Assembly (NCBI GenBank): GCA_017744915.1
Contig: JAGIAH010000006.1
Coordinates: 62,001-126,000 of the forward strand
Direction: 5' to 3'
Source of the DNA: Agrobacterium tumefaciens
Lineage (GTDB): Bacteria > Pseudomonadota > Alphaproteobacteria > Rhizobiales > Rhizobiaceae
DNA length: 64,000 nt
Shown: in pieces, positions 7,951-16,707 of the stretch
Numbering within the stretch: position 1 is the first letter of the stretch
Layout of the letters: every line of letters begins with the position of its first letter
The notes under the pieces: model-generated
The model's input: only the letters and a program-made list of their open reading frames with translations
The model's database searches: none
Told to the model about the DNA's origin: nothing
Translations under genes and position numbers: made by a program

Positions 7951-8394
7951 ATGTTGGCAGACGTTTTGCAAAGCGAACCCGGTTTCCGCACGGAACAGCC
8001 GCGCGTGCTGATCGTGGAAGACGAGTTCCTCATCGCCATGGATATCGAGGATTCCATTTTGCAGGCGGAAGAAGAGGCCGATGTCATCGGTATCGCCAAC
8101 CGGCTGGATGAGGCCGTGGCACTCGGCAGCCGTGCCGACATCGCCTTCGTCGACGTCAATCTTGCCGACGGTCAGACCGGCCCGGAGATCGGAAGGCGGC
8201 TTTCGGAAGATCATGGCGTCGTGGTGATCTTCATGACGGCGAACCCTGAAGTCGTCCTCAATCTCGGCATCGGCGCCGGCGTCATCGCCAAGCCCGTGCC
8301 GCAGGATGCAGTCGAACAATGCCTGTCCTACGCGCTTGCCAAACGCGCCGGCACCCATGCCGTAACACCCATCGGCATGATGGCTTTCGACTGA
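7951..8394 (+). CDS. Single-domain response regulator (receiver only)
   Basis: This 147-residue protein is one CheY-like receiver domain with no output domain. The acidic pair lies in IVEDE (E23, D24), the phospho-acceptor is D68 in AFVDVN, the switch threonine is T96, and the conserved lysine is K114 in AKPV. The start at 7951 has a GGAG site. The frame is open 28 codons further, but that stretch covers the candidate promoter. No histidine kinase is adjacent. The EcfG-like promoter hints at the general stress response, where receiver-only proteins are common, but the partner is unknown. Confidence 0.85.
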   Translation: MLADVLQSEPGFRTEQPRVLIVEDEFLIAMDIEDSILQAEEEADVIGIANRLDEAVALGSRADIAFVDVNLADGQTGPEIGRRLSEDHGVVVIFMTANPEVVLNLGIGAGVIAKPVPQDAVEQCLSYALAKRAGTHAVTPIGMMAFD

Positions 8395-8432
8395 AAGATT
8401 TTCTGAAAACGAAAGAAACACCCGAAAACAAA

Positions 8433-8466
8433 AAAGCCCGCCGCGGGAGGAGGTGCGGCAGGCTTT
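8433..8466 (-). ncRNA. Cuckoo-type small RNA hairpin 1 (also terminator)
   Basis: A stem of 11 pairs with one mismatch (8433-8444 against 8455-8466) presents CCTCCTCCC in its loop on the minus strand (8445-8453). It is followed on that strand by a T-rich tract (8422-8435), so it also ends transcription. CCUCCUCCC is the anti-Shine-Dalgarno-like motif that defines cuckoo RNAs (CcsR in Rhodobacter). This is the most distal of four such hairpins downstream of a DUF1127 gene. Confidence 0.82.
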
Positions 8467-8478
8467 CTGAAAAGATGA

Positions 8479-8508
8479 ACAGCGATATGGGAGGAGGAAA
8501 ACCGCTGT
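8479..8508 (-). ncRNA. Cuckoo-type small RNA hairpin 2
   Basis: The stem ACAGCG (8479-8484) / CGCTGT (8503-8508) exposes CCTCCTCCC (minus strand, 8489-8497) in an 18-base loop. The loop motif is identical to its three neighbours while the stem sequence differs. It is probably processed from a common transcript. Confidence 0.8.
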
Positions 8509-8513
8509 CCCCG

Positions 8514-8547
8514 GGGCAATCCTTTGGGAGGAGGAGTAGGATCGCCC
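8514..8547 (-). ncRNA. Cuckoo-type small RNA hairpin 3
   Basis: A stem of 9 pairs with one mismatch (8514-8523 against 8538-8547) has the CCTCCTCCC motif (minus strand, 8526-8534) in the loop. Pairs are conserved although the stem sequence differs from hairpins 1, 2 and 4, as expected if structure is under selection. Confidence 0.8.
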
Positions 8548-8559
8548 GCATTACCAAAA

Positions 8560-8581
8560 GGATGTGGGAGGAGGTACATCC
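8560..8581 (-). ncRNA. Cuckoo-type small RNA hairpin 4
   Basis: The stem GGATGT / ACATCC (8560-8565, 8576-8581) exposes CCTCCTCCC (minus strand, 8566-8574). It is the first of the four in the direction of transcription. The 8586-8824 stretch upstream of it shows no gene, only GC-rich hairpin-forming sequence, and may hold a promoter or the processed 3' UTR of the DUF1127 transcript. Confidence 0.78.
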
Positions 8582-8824
8582 GTTTCGATGATTTGAAGAT
8601 AGCATTTTTCTGCGCGTTTCACAGGCACAAGGTTGCAGCGCAGATATGCGTTCATTGCATGGCGATCTCCGCGATGGAAAATCCGGGCGAATATTCGCGG
8701 GAGCCCGGGTGTTCCCGGCACCGGGAGACGGCCAAATCTTTGCCCGCGACACGGCAAGGCTCCGCATGCAGTGAATGGCATCGTCGCACCGGCGAACGGC
8801 GGAACGGAAAGCTCCAAAAACAAA

Positions 8825-8845
8825 AACGCCCGCGAAGCGGGCGTT
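8825..8845 (-). terminator. Rho-independent terminator after the DUF1127 gene
   Basis: The perfect stem AACGCCCGC / GCGGGCGTT has a 3-base loop, followed on the minus strand by a run rich in T (8814-8826). It is 31 bases past the DUF1127 stop. Read-through would lead into the four cuckoo hairpins. Confidence 0.85.
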
Positions 8846-8876
8846 GAAGCATTCACAAGTGGCGATATCGCCTTGA

Positions 8877-9023
8877 TTACTTGCCGATGGCGGCGCGGGC
8901 AACGCTGGTGATCTGGCTGCGATCGATACCGAGATCGTGCAGTTCACGGGTGCTCATGCGGCCCAGTTCGTTGATGGTCTGACGATATTTGCGCCAATTG
9001 TTGAAGCTGCGTGCTACGTTCAT
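8877..9023 (-). CDS. DUF1127 small basic protein
   Basis: This 48-residue protein, MNVARSFNNWRKYRQTINEL at the N-terminus then GRMSTRELHDLGIDRSQI, carries the DUF1127 signature (RxLxxMSxRELxDIGIxRxxI type). A GAAAGGG ribosome-binding site precedes the start. Such proteins are arginine-rich and bind RNA. In Rhodobacter the member CcaF1 is encoded just upstream of the CcsR cuckoo RNAs and affects their maturation. In Agrobacterium, DUF1127 proteins have been tied to RNA turnover and phosphate-related phenotypes. The same gene plus cuckoo arrangement is seen here. The precise targets are unknown. Confidence 0.88.
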   Translation of the reverse strand: MNVARSFNNWRKYRQTINELGRMSTRELHDLGIDRSQITSVARAAIGK

Positions 9024-9241
9024 GACATGACCCTTTCTGAGGTTTAGGTGACGTCAGTAACGTTTTCGTTCCGGCGTCCTTTGATGCCCTCTATATGCGC
9101 TTTCTCATGCTCAATGAACAGGCAGAATAAGGCAATCCACCCATGCGCTGGATGCAAGGGTTCCCATTCACCTCTTCCCGGAAAATGACGGGTGGCTGAA
9201 AATTCAGCCACATGGCGGACGATCTGAGCGCCCCTCGCCTT

Positions 9242-9844
9242 TTAGAACTTGTAGCGGACGCCGAAGACGTTGGCGTTTGTCGCGCCCTTCATATTGCCCA
9301 ATGTTTTGCCACCGCCGGAACGGTGGTGAAGGCGCCAGAAGAATTCCGTCGAGGAATCCTCGCTGAAGGAGACGTTGATCTCAGGCCCGAGGTAAAACAG
9401 GATGTTGGCGTTGCCGCCGTCCTTGATTTCCTGCTCGCGCTCGCGGCCCGGCTGTGCATCGGTCACCAGGCTGAGGCCAGCGGTAAAGCTCGGCGTGATG
9501 AACAGCCGCTCGCCGAGCCTGATCTGTTCATAACGCGCCACCGGGCCGGCCCATACTTCACCGGTGAAACCCTTGCCAAATCTGGCAGCGACGCCGATTT
9601 CGCCACCCAGTTTCACATTGCCGATGCGGTAGGGGTAAAACTGATAACCACCGCCCAGAATGGCGTTCCGTTCATATTCCACCGGAAAGAGGGCCGCGCT
9701 TTTCAGCATGTCCTCTTTGGTCAGCACGCCGCCGAAACCGAATATCGCTTCACTCGTCCGCGACGTCATATCTTCCGATGCGAGAGACGGTGTTGCCGCC
9801 AGTGCGATCATGGCCGTAAGCGACAGACGTGCTGCGATAGTCAT
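9242..9844 (-). CDS. Outer-membrane beta-barrel protein, possibly PagL-like
   Basis: This is a 200-residue exported protein. The signal peptide covers about residues 1-23 (TIAARLSLTAMIALAATPSLA-SE). The rest alternates polar and hydrophobic residues as in a small barrel and ends in phenylalanine (GVRYKF), typical of outer-membrane insertion. An internal FFWRLHHRSGGG resembles the catalytic H-x-S of PagL lipid A deacylases. The rest of the PagL active site (following Asn and the distal Glu) is not evident, so activity is doubtful. The start at 9844 has an AGGAG site and replaces a longer frame. It is apparently monocistronic. Confidence 0.65.
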   Translation of the reverse strand: MTIAARLSLTAMIALAATPSLASEDMTSRTSEAIFGFGGVLTKEDMLKSAALFPVEYERNAILGGGYQFYPYRIGNVKLGGEIGVAARFGKGFTGEVWAGPVARYEQIRLGERLFITPSFTAGLSLVTDAQPGREREQEIKDGGNANILFYLGPEINVSFSEDSSTEFFWRLHHRSGGGKTLGNMKGATNANVFGVRYKF

Positions 9845-9978
9845 TGTACTACTCCTGAACAAAGCCCTCTTTTACCCAGCCGTCTCATAGGCATATTCCC
9901 GGAAGGCGAACATACCGTTACCGTACACAATTAATTCAACTCGTTCGAAAATGACGGCAAACGGGTTTTTTCCGCGGT

Positions 9979-11097
9979 TCAGCGCAGGAACCGCCGGAAG
10001 CGACGAAGCGCAAAAATGAAGAGCGCCGAGCCGATGGCGAGCAGGGCCAGCAATTGCGGCCACACCACATCCAGTCCCGCGCCCCTGAAAAGCACCGATT
10101 GCGCCAGAATGACGAAATGGGTGTTGGGCGCCAGAAGCATGATGTACTGGATCGCATCCGGCATGCTTTCGCGCGGCGTCATGGCGCCGGAGAGCACCTG
10201 CAATGGCAGCAGGAACAGGATCAGCAACATACCGAATTGCGGCATCGAGCCGGCCACCGTCGCCAGAAAAATGCCCATCGACGTCATGGCGAACAATTGC
10301 AGGGTGGTGCCGAGCAGGAAGAGCAGGAGCGAACCCTCGATCGGAATGGCCAGCAGCCCCCTGACGACGACGAACAGGGAAAAGGCCGAGGCCACCAGCA
10401 CGACGAGCCCCATGGACCAGACCTTGCTGAGCATGATTTCCAGCGGTGTCACCGGCATGACCAGCAGATGCTCGACCGTGCCATGCTCGCGCTCGCGAAT
10501 GAGCGCGGCACCCGTCAGCACGATCGACAGCATGGTGATGGCGGTGATGATGTTGTTGATCGAGCCGAACCAGGATTTGTCCAGCTCCGGATTGAAACGC
10601 GAGCGCAGGGTCAGGTCCACCGGCACCGAGGTCGCGCCGCGATAGCGGTTGATATATTCCTGGATTTCGCTCGTCACGATGGTCTGCACATAACCGCCGC
10701 CGCTGAAGGCCTGGCTCATGCGGGTCGCGTCGATATTGAGCTGAATGGCGGGCTGCTGTCCGGCCATCAGCCGGCGCTGGAAATCCGGGGGAATGTTGAG
10801 CGCGAACGTATCAAGGCCGGCATCCATGCGCTTGTCCATCTCGGCAATGGAAATCTGCTTCGGCGGCGCAAAATAGGGCGGGTAAAAAGCCGTGCTGATG
10901 CGGCTGGAAAGCGGCGACTGATCCTCGTCGACAATGGCGATGGCGGCATTGTTGAGCGTTTCCGGCAGAGCGCTGGAGCCAGTGTAGATCTGCAGCGTGA
11001 AGGCGTAGACGATGAGGACCAGCAACATGCCGTCGCGCGCAAGCCCGCGCAGTTCCTTGATGCCGAGCTGGAAGATGTTGGACGAAAACAACCTCAT
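9979..11097 (-). CDS. ABC-2 type exporter permease (YhhJ/YbhR-like)
   Basis: This 372-residue membrane protein has one N-terminal membrane segment (residues 23-40), a large periplasmic domain to about 170, and five C-terminal segments, the ABC-2 export permease layout. Phrases such as [26 protein letters not shown] mark the coupling helix of drug-export permeases. It overlaps the fused ATPase-permease gene by 4 bases (ATGA) and is the last gene of a three-gene operon. With that protein it would form the export channel. The substrate is unknown. Confidence 0.88.
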   Translation of the reverse strand: MRLFSSNIFQLGIKELRGLARDGMLLVLIVYAFTLQIYTGSSALPETLNNAAIAIVDEDQSPLSSRISTAFYPPYFAPPKQISIAEMDKRMDAGLDTFALNIPPDFQRRLMAGQQPAIQLNIDATRMSQAFSGGGYVQTIVTSEIQEYINRYRGATSVPVDLTLRSRFNPELDKSWFGSINNIITAITMLSIVLTGAALIREREHGTVEHLLVMPVTPLEIMLSKVWSMGLVVLVASAFSLFVVVRGLLAIPIEGSLLLFLLGTTLQLFAMTSMGIFLATVAGSMPQFGMLLILFLLPLQVLSGAMTPRESMPDAIQYIMLLAPNTHFVILAQSVLFRGAGLDVVWPQLLALLAIGSALFIFALRRFRRFLR

Positions 11098-13886
11098 GAT
11101 GCCTGCTTCCTCAAAAGTGCGGCACCGGCGATGAGGAGCAGCGGAACGGCGATGAGAAGCGGCAGGAAGGAGCCGGAAAGCCCGGCGAAATCCAGCCCCT
11201 TGGAAAAGGTCCCGCGGGAAATCGTCATGAAATAGGTGGCGGGATAGATGTTTCCGATAACGGCCCCCGCGCCCTGCAACGACGAGACGGGATCGATCAT
11301 GCCCGAATATTGCGTCGCCGGAATGAGCGTCAGCAAGGCGGTGCCGAAGATCGCCGCGATCTGGCTCTTCATGAAGGATGACATCACGAGACCGATCGAG
11401 GTGGCGATGATGACAAAGAGCAGCGCTCCCGTTGCGTAAGCAAGATAGCTGCCGGTGAACGGCACCCGGAAGATGAAGATCGCGAATGCCGTCAACAGCA
11501 GGAAATTGAGCATGCCGAGGGCGACATAAGGAAGCTGCTTGCCAATCAGGAACTCCAGCCGCGTGGTCGGCGTCACGTAGAGATTGACGATGGAGCCGAG
11601 TTCCTTTTCCCGGACGACGCTGAGTGCCGCCAGCATCGCCGGAATGAGCATCAGCAACAGCGGAATGACCGCCGGCACCATCGCGACAAGGCTTTTGACA
11701 TCGGGATTGTAACGATAGCGCGTCTCGATGCTGAAGCTGCTCTGCGTCGCGGCGCTGCCGTAAATCTCAGCCGCCTTGCGCGCCAGCCATGTCTGGTGCA
11801 TGCCCTGCACGTAACCGCGCACGGTCTCGGCCCGCTGCGGCATGGCACCATCGATCCAGGCGCCCACCTCCACCGTCTTGCCGCGCAGCACATCGCGACC
11901 GAAACCGGGGGGAATTTCAATGGCGAGGCTCAGTTCGCCATCGCGCATGCGCCGGTCCATATCGGTATAATCGCGGATCGGTTCTTTCTCGATAAAATAA
12001 CGGGAACCGGTTATGTCGAGCACATAATCGCGACTGATGGTGGAATCGTCACGATCCAGCACCGCGAAGGTCAGATCCTCGACATCGAGATTGATGCCGT
12101 ATCCGATCACGAACATCAGGATGACACTGCCAAGCACCGCCAGCGTGCCGCGAATGGGATCACGCTGCAACTCCAGCGCCTCGCGGCGCGTATAGCTGAA
12201 CATGCGCCGGACATCGAAGAACCGTTTGCGGGCGGGCGCGGCGTGCTGTGCCGCCGGCACGTTTGCTGTTGCGGCAGGCGCTTCCGCCGGCCCTGATTTC
12301 GTCACGCCGGATGCATCTTCGAGATAGGCAACAAAGGCCTCCTCCAGCGTTGCGGCATTCCGGCTCCTGGTGATCGCATCCGGCGTATCGCTGATCAGCA
12401 CCTTGCCGGCATGCATCAGCGAAATCCGGTCGCAGCGCTCCGCCTCATTCATGAAATGGGTGGAGATGAAGATGGTGACATTGTCGTTGCGGGAGAGATC
12501 GGCGAGAATCTGCCAGAATCCATCGCGCGCCACCGGATCGACACCGGAGGTCGGTTCGTCAAGGATGAGAATATCCGGCGAATGGATCATCGCCACCGCC
12601 AGCGACAGTCTTTGCCGGATGCCGAGCGGCAGGTCGTCCGGCAGCGTCTCCATGACCGCGCCAAGATCGAAACGCTCCGCCATCTCGGCGATCCGCGGCT
12701 GGATTTTTTCTTCCGGCAGCTTGAACAGCCGCGCGTGAAGATCAAGGTTCTGTCGCACCGTCAGCTCGGAATAGAGCGAGAAAGCCTGACTCATGTAACC
12801 GACCCGGTGGCGGATGGCCATGTCGCTCGCATCCACCTTGTGGCCGAAGAGCTTCGCCTCGCCTTCGCTGGCGGCCAGAAGCCCGGTCAGCATCTTCATG
12901 GTGGTGGATTTTCCGCAGCCGTTCGAGCCGAGAAAGCCGAAAATCTCGCCACGCGGAATCTTGAAACTGACATTGTCGACGGCGGTGAAATCGCCGAAGC
13001 GCATGCTGAGATGCGACGCTTCGATGGCATAGTCGCTCTCACCGGTCACCTTGCGCGGCGCGATATGCACCTCCCGGTAGCCCTTGCGCTTTTCTTCCGG
13101 CAGAAGAGCGATGAAGGCTGCATCGAGATTGGCTGCCGAGGTGCGCTCCAGCAGTTCGGCGGGCGAGCCGGTGGCAAGGATTTTTCCGCCATCCATGGCG
13201 ACCAGCCAGTCGAAACCGGCGGCCTCTTCCATATAGGCCGTCGCGACGATGACGCTCATGCCGGGGCGACCGGCGCGGATGGAATCGATCAGCTCCCAGA
13301 ATTGCCGGCGCGACAGCGGGTCCACACCGGTCGTCGGCTCATCGAGAATGAGCAGGTCCGGATCGTGAATCAGCGCACAGCAGAGCCCAAGCTTCTGCTT
13401 CATGCCGCCGGAAAGTTTCATGGCCGGGCGGTCGGCGAAAGGTTCGAGACCTGTGCTCTTCAGCAATTCGGCGATACGCGCCCGCCGCTCTCTGCCGCCC
13501 TGCCCGAACAGCCTGCCGAAAAAGTCGATATTCTCGAAGACGGACAAGGTGGGATAAAGGTTCTTGCCAAGCCCCTGCGGCATGTAGGCGATGCGCGGGC
13601 ATGTATCCTCACGGTGGCGCGCATCGGACATATCGCCGCCGAGAACTTCCACCCTGCCCTTCTGGATGGCGCGGGCGCCGGAGATCAGCGACAGCAGGCT
13701 GGATTTGCCGACGCCATCCGGGCCGATAAGCCCGATCATTCGCCCCGAGGGAATATCAACCGATATGTCGGCCAAAGCCACCGTGCTGCCAAATGACAGC
13801 CGCACGTCGGCCAGGCGCGCGACCGGCGCGTTCTGATCGTTTCCGGTGCTCGTCGCAGAAGGCGTGACCATGTCGGCCACCGTCAC
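11094..13886 (-). CDS. Fused ABC exporter: two ATPase domains plus ABC-2 permease (RbbA/YhiH-like)
   Basis: This 930-residue protein contains ATPase domain 1 (Walker A GPDGVGKS at 55-62, signature LSGGMKQKL, Walker [14 protein letters not shown]). ATPase domain 2 has Walker A GSNGCGKS near 330, a degenerate signature [14 protein letters not shown], and [15 protein letters not shown]-terminal ABC-2 membrane domain runs from about 570 to 930. The architecture matches E. coli RbbA/YhiH. Genes for the adaptor and a second permease overlap it by 4 bases on either side, so the operon encodes a complete inner-membrane and periplasmic exporter. RbbA itself was reported to act on ribosomes, but the operon context favours export. 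Confidence 0.9.
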   Translation of the reverse strand: MTVADMVTPSATSTGNDQNAPVARLADVRLSFGSTVALADISVDIPSGRMIGLIGPDGVGKSSLLSLISGARAIQKGRVEVLGGDMSDARHREDTCPRIAYMPQGLGKNLYPTLSVFENIDFFGRLFGQGGRERRARIAELLKSTGLEPFADRPAMKLSGGMKQKLGLCCALIHDPDLLILDEPTTGVDPLSRRQFWELIDSIRAGRPGMSVIVATAYMEEAAGFDWLVAMDGGKILATGSPAELLERTSAANLDAAFIALLPEEKRKGYREVHIAPRKVTGESDYAIEASHLSMRFGDFTAVDNVSFKIPRGEIFGFLGSNGCGKSTTMKMLTGLLAASEGEAKLFGHKVDASDMAIRHRVGYMSQAFSLYSELTVRQNLDLHARLFKLPEEKIQPRIAEMAERFDLGAVMETLPDDLPLGIRQRLSLAVAMIHSPDILILDEPTSGVDPVARDGFWQILADLSRNDNVTIFISTHFMNEAERCDRISLMHAGKVLISDTPDAITRSRNAATLEEAFVAYLEDASGVTKSGPAEAPAATANVPAAQHAAPARKRFFDVRRMFSYTRREALELQRDPIRGTLAVLGSVILMFVIGYGINLDVEDLTFAVLDRDDSTISRDYVLDITGSRYFIEKEPIRDYTDMDRRMRDGELSLAIEIPPGFGRDVLRGKTVEVGAWIDGAMPQRAETVRGYVQGMHQTWLARKAAEIYGSAATQSSFSIETRYRYNPDVKSLVAMVPAVIPLLLMLIPAMLAALSVVREKELGSIVNLYVTPTTRLEFLIGKQLPYVALGMLNFLLLTAFAIFIFRVPFTGSYLAYATGALLFVIIATSIGLVMSSFMKSQIAAIFGTALLTLIPATQYSGMIDPVSSLQGAGAVIGNIYPATYFMTISRGTFSKGLDFAGLSGSFLPLLIAVPLLLIAGAALLRKQAS

Positions 13887-14947
13887 TTCACGAGATTACG
13901 GTCGAGATTTTCCGGCCAGACGGCCTCGGGATCAAGCCGAACATAGGCCATGCCCGGCAGACCGGTTTTGACATATTGAATATATTTCTGCAGCAGTTCC
14001 TGCGGGATCTGCGCCCGCACCCGGAAGGTGAGCTTCTGGCGCTCTTCCTCGGTTTCGACCGTCTTGGGCGTAAACTGCGCGACATCCGCCACGAAGGAGA
14101 CCTTGGCCGGAATGGTATATTGCGGCGCGGCATCCAGTATCAGGCGAACATCGGACCCCATGGATGTGCGGCCGGCCTCGGCCGTCGGCAGGAAGAACGT
14201 CATGTAGACATCGCCGAGATCAACGAGGTTCAGAACCCGTCCGCCGGCAGAGAGCACCTCTCCGGGCTGGGCGATGCGATATTGCACCCGGCCATCGCGC
14301 GGCGATTTCAGCGTCGCATCGGCAATATCCGTTTCGATGCTTTCGATATCGGCCTGCGCGGCATCGACCGCCGCTTCGGCATCGACGATCTGCACCCGGG
14401 CGGCATTGATTGCGGCATCCGAGGCGGCGAGCGAGGCTTCGGCGGAAGCGAGCGTCGCGCGGGCCGATTGTTCGGCCGCTTCGCTGTCATCGACAATCTG
14501 CTGCGATACGACATTGCCGGTCAGCAGCTGTTTCGAGCGCGTATAGGTCTTGGAGGCGGAATCAAGCTGGGCCTTGCGCTGCTCCACCACTGCGAGAGCG
14601 GATGTTTTCTCTGCCTCCCGCTGGGCAACGAGACTGTTGGCGGTATCGATCGCTATTTTCGCGCGGCGAAGCTGTGCCTGCGCCTGACGCCTCTTGGCTT
14701 CCAGCTGGGCGGTGTCCATCTGCGCAAGCACCTGCCCGGCCTTCACGAAATCGCCTTCGCGCACCATGATGTCCTGAAGACGGCCAGCGGTCTTCGTAGA
14801 AATATCGATCTCGACCGCCTCGATCCGGCCGTTGCTGGCCGCGAAACCGGCGGGCAACCCCTCTGCCGTGAACTTCGACCAGACGAAATAAGCGGCAATG
14901 GCAAGCACCAAAACCACCAGACCAATGAGCAAGCCTTTTCTGGACAT
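13883..14947 (-). CDS. HlyD-family membrane-fusion (adaptor) protein of the ABC exporter
   Basis: This 354-residue protein has one N-terminal membrane anchor (residues 6-23), a lipoyl/biotinyl half starting [20 protein letters not shown], a long alanine/glutamine-rich coiled-coil hairpin (about 85-205), and a second lipoyl half [19 protein letters not shown]. This is the YhiI/YbhG type of periplasmic adaptor. It is the first gene of the operon, preceded by a GGGGAAGA site and by an inverted repeat at 14972-14995 that could be an operator. It should link the inner-membrane ABC pump to an outer-membrane TolC-type channel not present in this window. Confidence 0.9.
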   Translation of the reverse strand: MSRKGLLIGLVVLVLAIAAYFVWSKFTAEGLPAGFAASNGRIEAVEIDISTKTAGRLQDIMVREGDFVKAGQVLAQMDTAQLEAKRRQAQAQLRRAKIAIDTANSLVAQREAEKTSALAVVEQRKAQLDSASKTYTRSKQLLTGNVVSQQIVDDSEAAEQSARATLASAEASLAASDAAINAARVQIVDAEAAVDAAQADIESIETDIADATLKSPRDGRVQYRIAQPGEVLSAGGRVLNLVDLGDVYMTFFLPTAEAGRTSMGSDVRLILDAAPQYTIPAKVSFVADVAQFTPKTVETEEERQKLTFRVRAQIPQELLQKYIQYVKTGLPGMAYVRLDPEAVWPENLDRNLVK

Positions 14948-14971
14948 CCGTCTTCCCCATGAACCCTTCGA

Positions 14972-14995
14972 GTTTCAACCGTAATACGATGAAAC
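14972..14995. promoter_or_regulatory. Inverted repeat upstream of the exporter operon
   Basis: GTTTCA-N12-TGAAAC lies 25-48 bases before the adaptor start, where a dimeric repressor could block the promoter. No regulator gene is adjacent. This is a weak call based only on symmetry and position. Confidence 0.3.
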
Positions 14996-15142
14996 CGAAG
15001 AAGCCAGCCACCTTTACGTTCATAATTCGCACCTGATATTTCCCCTGTCCAAGGGAGAAAGACCGGTTGCCGTGGCTGTTTAGGTGAGGGTGCGGTTTGC
15101 GGCTTTGACACACGTCAATTGGACGAAGAACTAAAACCCTTT

Positions 15143-15230
15143 CGTCATGCTCGGGCCTGTCCCGAGCATCTGCCAGCCGTCAGTTTTTTGCAATGTGATT
15201 GGATCCTCGGGACGAGCCCGAGGATGACGT
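15143..15230. repeat. Two-hairpin intergenic repeat, copy 2
   Basis: The palindromes ATGCTCGGG-N5-CCCGAGCAT (15147-15169) and ATCCTCGGG-N5-CCCGAGGAT (15203-15225) are bounded by CGTCATG and GATGACG. It is the same element as at 4428-4510, with a different spacer between the hairpins. It fills the gap between the adaptor start and the MelA stop. The rest of 14948-15311 shows no gene. Confidence 0.78.
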
Positions 15231-15311
15231 TAAATCTATAACGGAAGGCCAACCGGCGAACGCCACACGGGTGCCGTGCGCCAGCCTGCCATCAACGCAG
15301 CCCCTGCGTTC

Positions 15312-16685
15312 TTACACCGCCCGCGCCCGCTTCACCTCGGCTTGTGTCCACTCCGGCAACCAGTCGCGATGGGCCACGAGAAGGTCGTCCACCAGCGACC
15401 ATATCTGGTCGAGATCCAGTTCCGCCGCCGTGTGAGGGTCCATCATCGCCGCGTGGAAGATGTGGTCGCGGTTTTCGGTGATCAGCGCCCGCACCGTCAG
15501 CTCCTGAACATTGATGTTGGTGCGCATCAGGGCGGTGAGCTGCGGCGGCAATTCGCCGATGAAGGTGGGCTGCACGCCATTATGGTCGACAAGGCACGGC
15601 ACTTCCGCCGCGCAATCGGATGGCAGCGAGGTGATGCAGCCATTGTTGCGCTGGTTGCCGTAGATGACGGAGGGTTCGCCGGTCCAGACCGAATTGATGA
15701 TGGAAGAGGCATATTCCTTGGATGGCTTGACCTCGATCTTGTCAGCGGAACGATAGGCAGCCGCCTGTCCCTTCCAGCGCTCGATCTGTTCAATGCAGCG
15801 CTTGGGATATTCATCAAGCGGAATGCCGAATTTCTCGATCAGGTCTTCGCGGCCTTCCTTGATGAAATAGGGCGTATATTCGGCGAAATGCTCCGAGCTT
15901 TCGGTGACGAAATAACCGAGCCGCGTCAGCATCTCGTAGCGAACCTTGTTGGGGCAGCGCGGGTTCCAGCCAGGTTTTGGCGCACGGCCTTCGCGGTAGC
16001 CGCGCACGAGATCGGGATAAAGATTCCTGTAGCTGCCGTCGGGCTGGCGGTGTTCGAACTCCAGGAAAAACGCCATATGGTTGATGCCCGCCGAACGATA
16101 GCGGATTTCCTCGTAGGGAATATCGAGATCGTGGGCGAGTTCCATCGCCGTGCCCTGCACGGAATGGCAAAGGCCCACCTGCCGGATCGTCGGGAATTTC
16201 TCGGCAATGGCCCAGGTGTTGATCGCCATGGGGTTCACATATTGCAACATGATGGCGTTGGGGCAGACGGCCAGCATGTCCTCGCAGATCTTCCACAGGT
16301 GCGGAACGGTGCGAAGACCGCGCATGATGCCGCCGACGCCGAGCGTGTCGGCGATGGTCTGGCGCAGGCCATATTTGCGCGGCACCTCGAAATCGGTGAC
16401 CGTGCAAGGCTCGTAACCGCCGATCTGGAAGGCGACGACGACGAAATCGGCACCGGCAAGGGCCTTCTTCTGGTCGGTATAGGTCTCGGCCTTCGCCTTA
16501 GCCCCCAATGTCGAAATCAGCTTGTTGACGACGATGGCGCTTTCTTCCAGCCTTTCGCGGTTGATGTCCATCAGCGCGATGGTGGCACCGGACAGGGCCG
16601 GACGCTGCAGCACGTCGCCGATGATGTTCTTCATGAAAACAGTGGAGCCTGCGCCGATAAATGTGATCTTGGGATCTCTTGCCAT
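15312..16685 (-). CDS. melA: Alpha-galactosidase, GH4 family (melibiase)
   Basis: This 457-residue enzyme hydrolyses alpha-galactosides such as melibiose in the cytoplasm, using NAD+ and a divalent metal. It matches E. coli MelA closely over its length as I recall it. Visible features are the NAD-binding ITFIGAGSTVF at the N-terminus, VVAFQIGGYEPC, the metal cysteine-histidine pair C173-H174 in GLCHSVQGT, H203 in GINHMAFF, and TESSEHFAEYTP. The start MARDPKITF at 16685 follows GGAGG. It is the last gene of the six-gene operon read leftwards from 24336. A second, divergent GH4 enzyme heads the operon. Confidence 0.95.
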   Translation of the reverse strand: MARDPKITFIGAGSTVFMKNIIGDVLQRPALSGATIALMDINRERLEESAIVVNKLISTLGAKAKAETYTDQKKALAGADFVVVAFQIGGYEPCTVTDFEVPRKYGLRQTIADTLGVGGIMRGLRTVPHLWKICEDMLAVCPNAIMLQYVNPMAINTWAIAEKFPTIRQVGLCHSVQGTAMELAHDLDIPYEEIRYRSAGINHMAFFLEFEHRQPDGSYRNLYPDLVRGYREGRAPKPGWNPRCPNKVRYEMLTRLGYFVTESSEHFAEYTPYFIKEGREDLIEKFGIPLDEYPKRCIEQIERWKGQAAAYRSADKIEVKPSKEYASSIINSVWTGEPSVIYGNQRNNGCITSLPSDCAAEVPCLVDHNGVQPTFIGELPPQLTALMRTNINVQELTVRALITENRDHIFHAAMMDPHTAAELDLDQIWSLVDDLLVAHRDWLPEWTQAEVKRARAV

Positions 16686-16707
16686 GTCTACCTCCGGTAT
16701 TGGGAAT

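Noticed and set aside
8445-8574. GGGAGGAGG repeats as a CRISPR or satellite array, or as ribosome-binding sites on the plus strand
   Set aside because: Repeats are only 9 bp and each sits in the loop of a separate hairpin. No open frame follows on the plus strand. The minus-strand RNA reading explains all of it.
9024-9130. RpoH- or EcfG-like promoter for the DUF1127 gene
   Set aside because: GGAAC occurs on the minus strand at 9068-9072 but no TT at the right distance. TTGAGC and ATATAG have a poor spacer, so no promoter is called.
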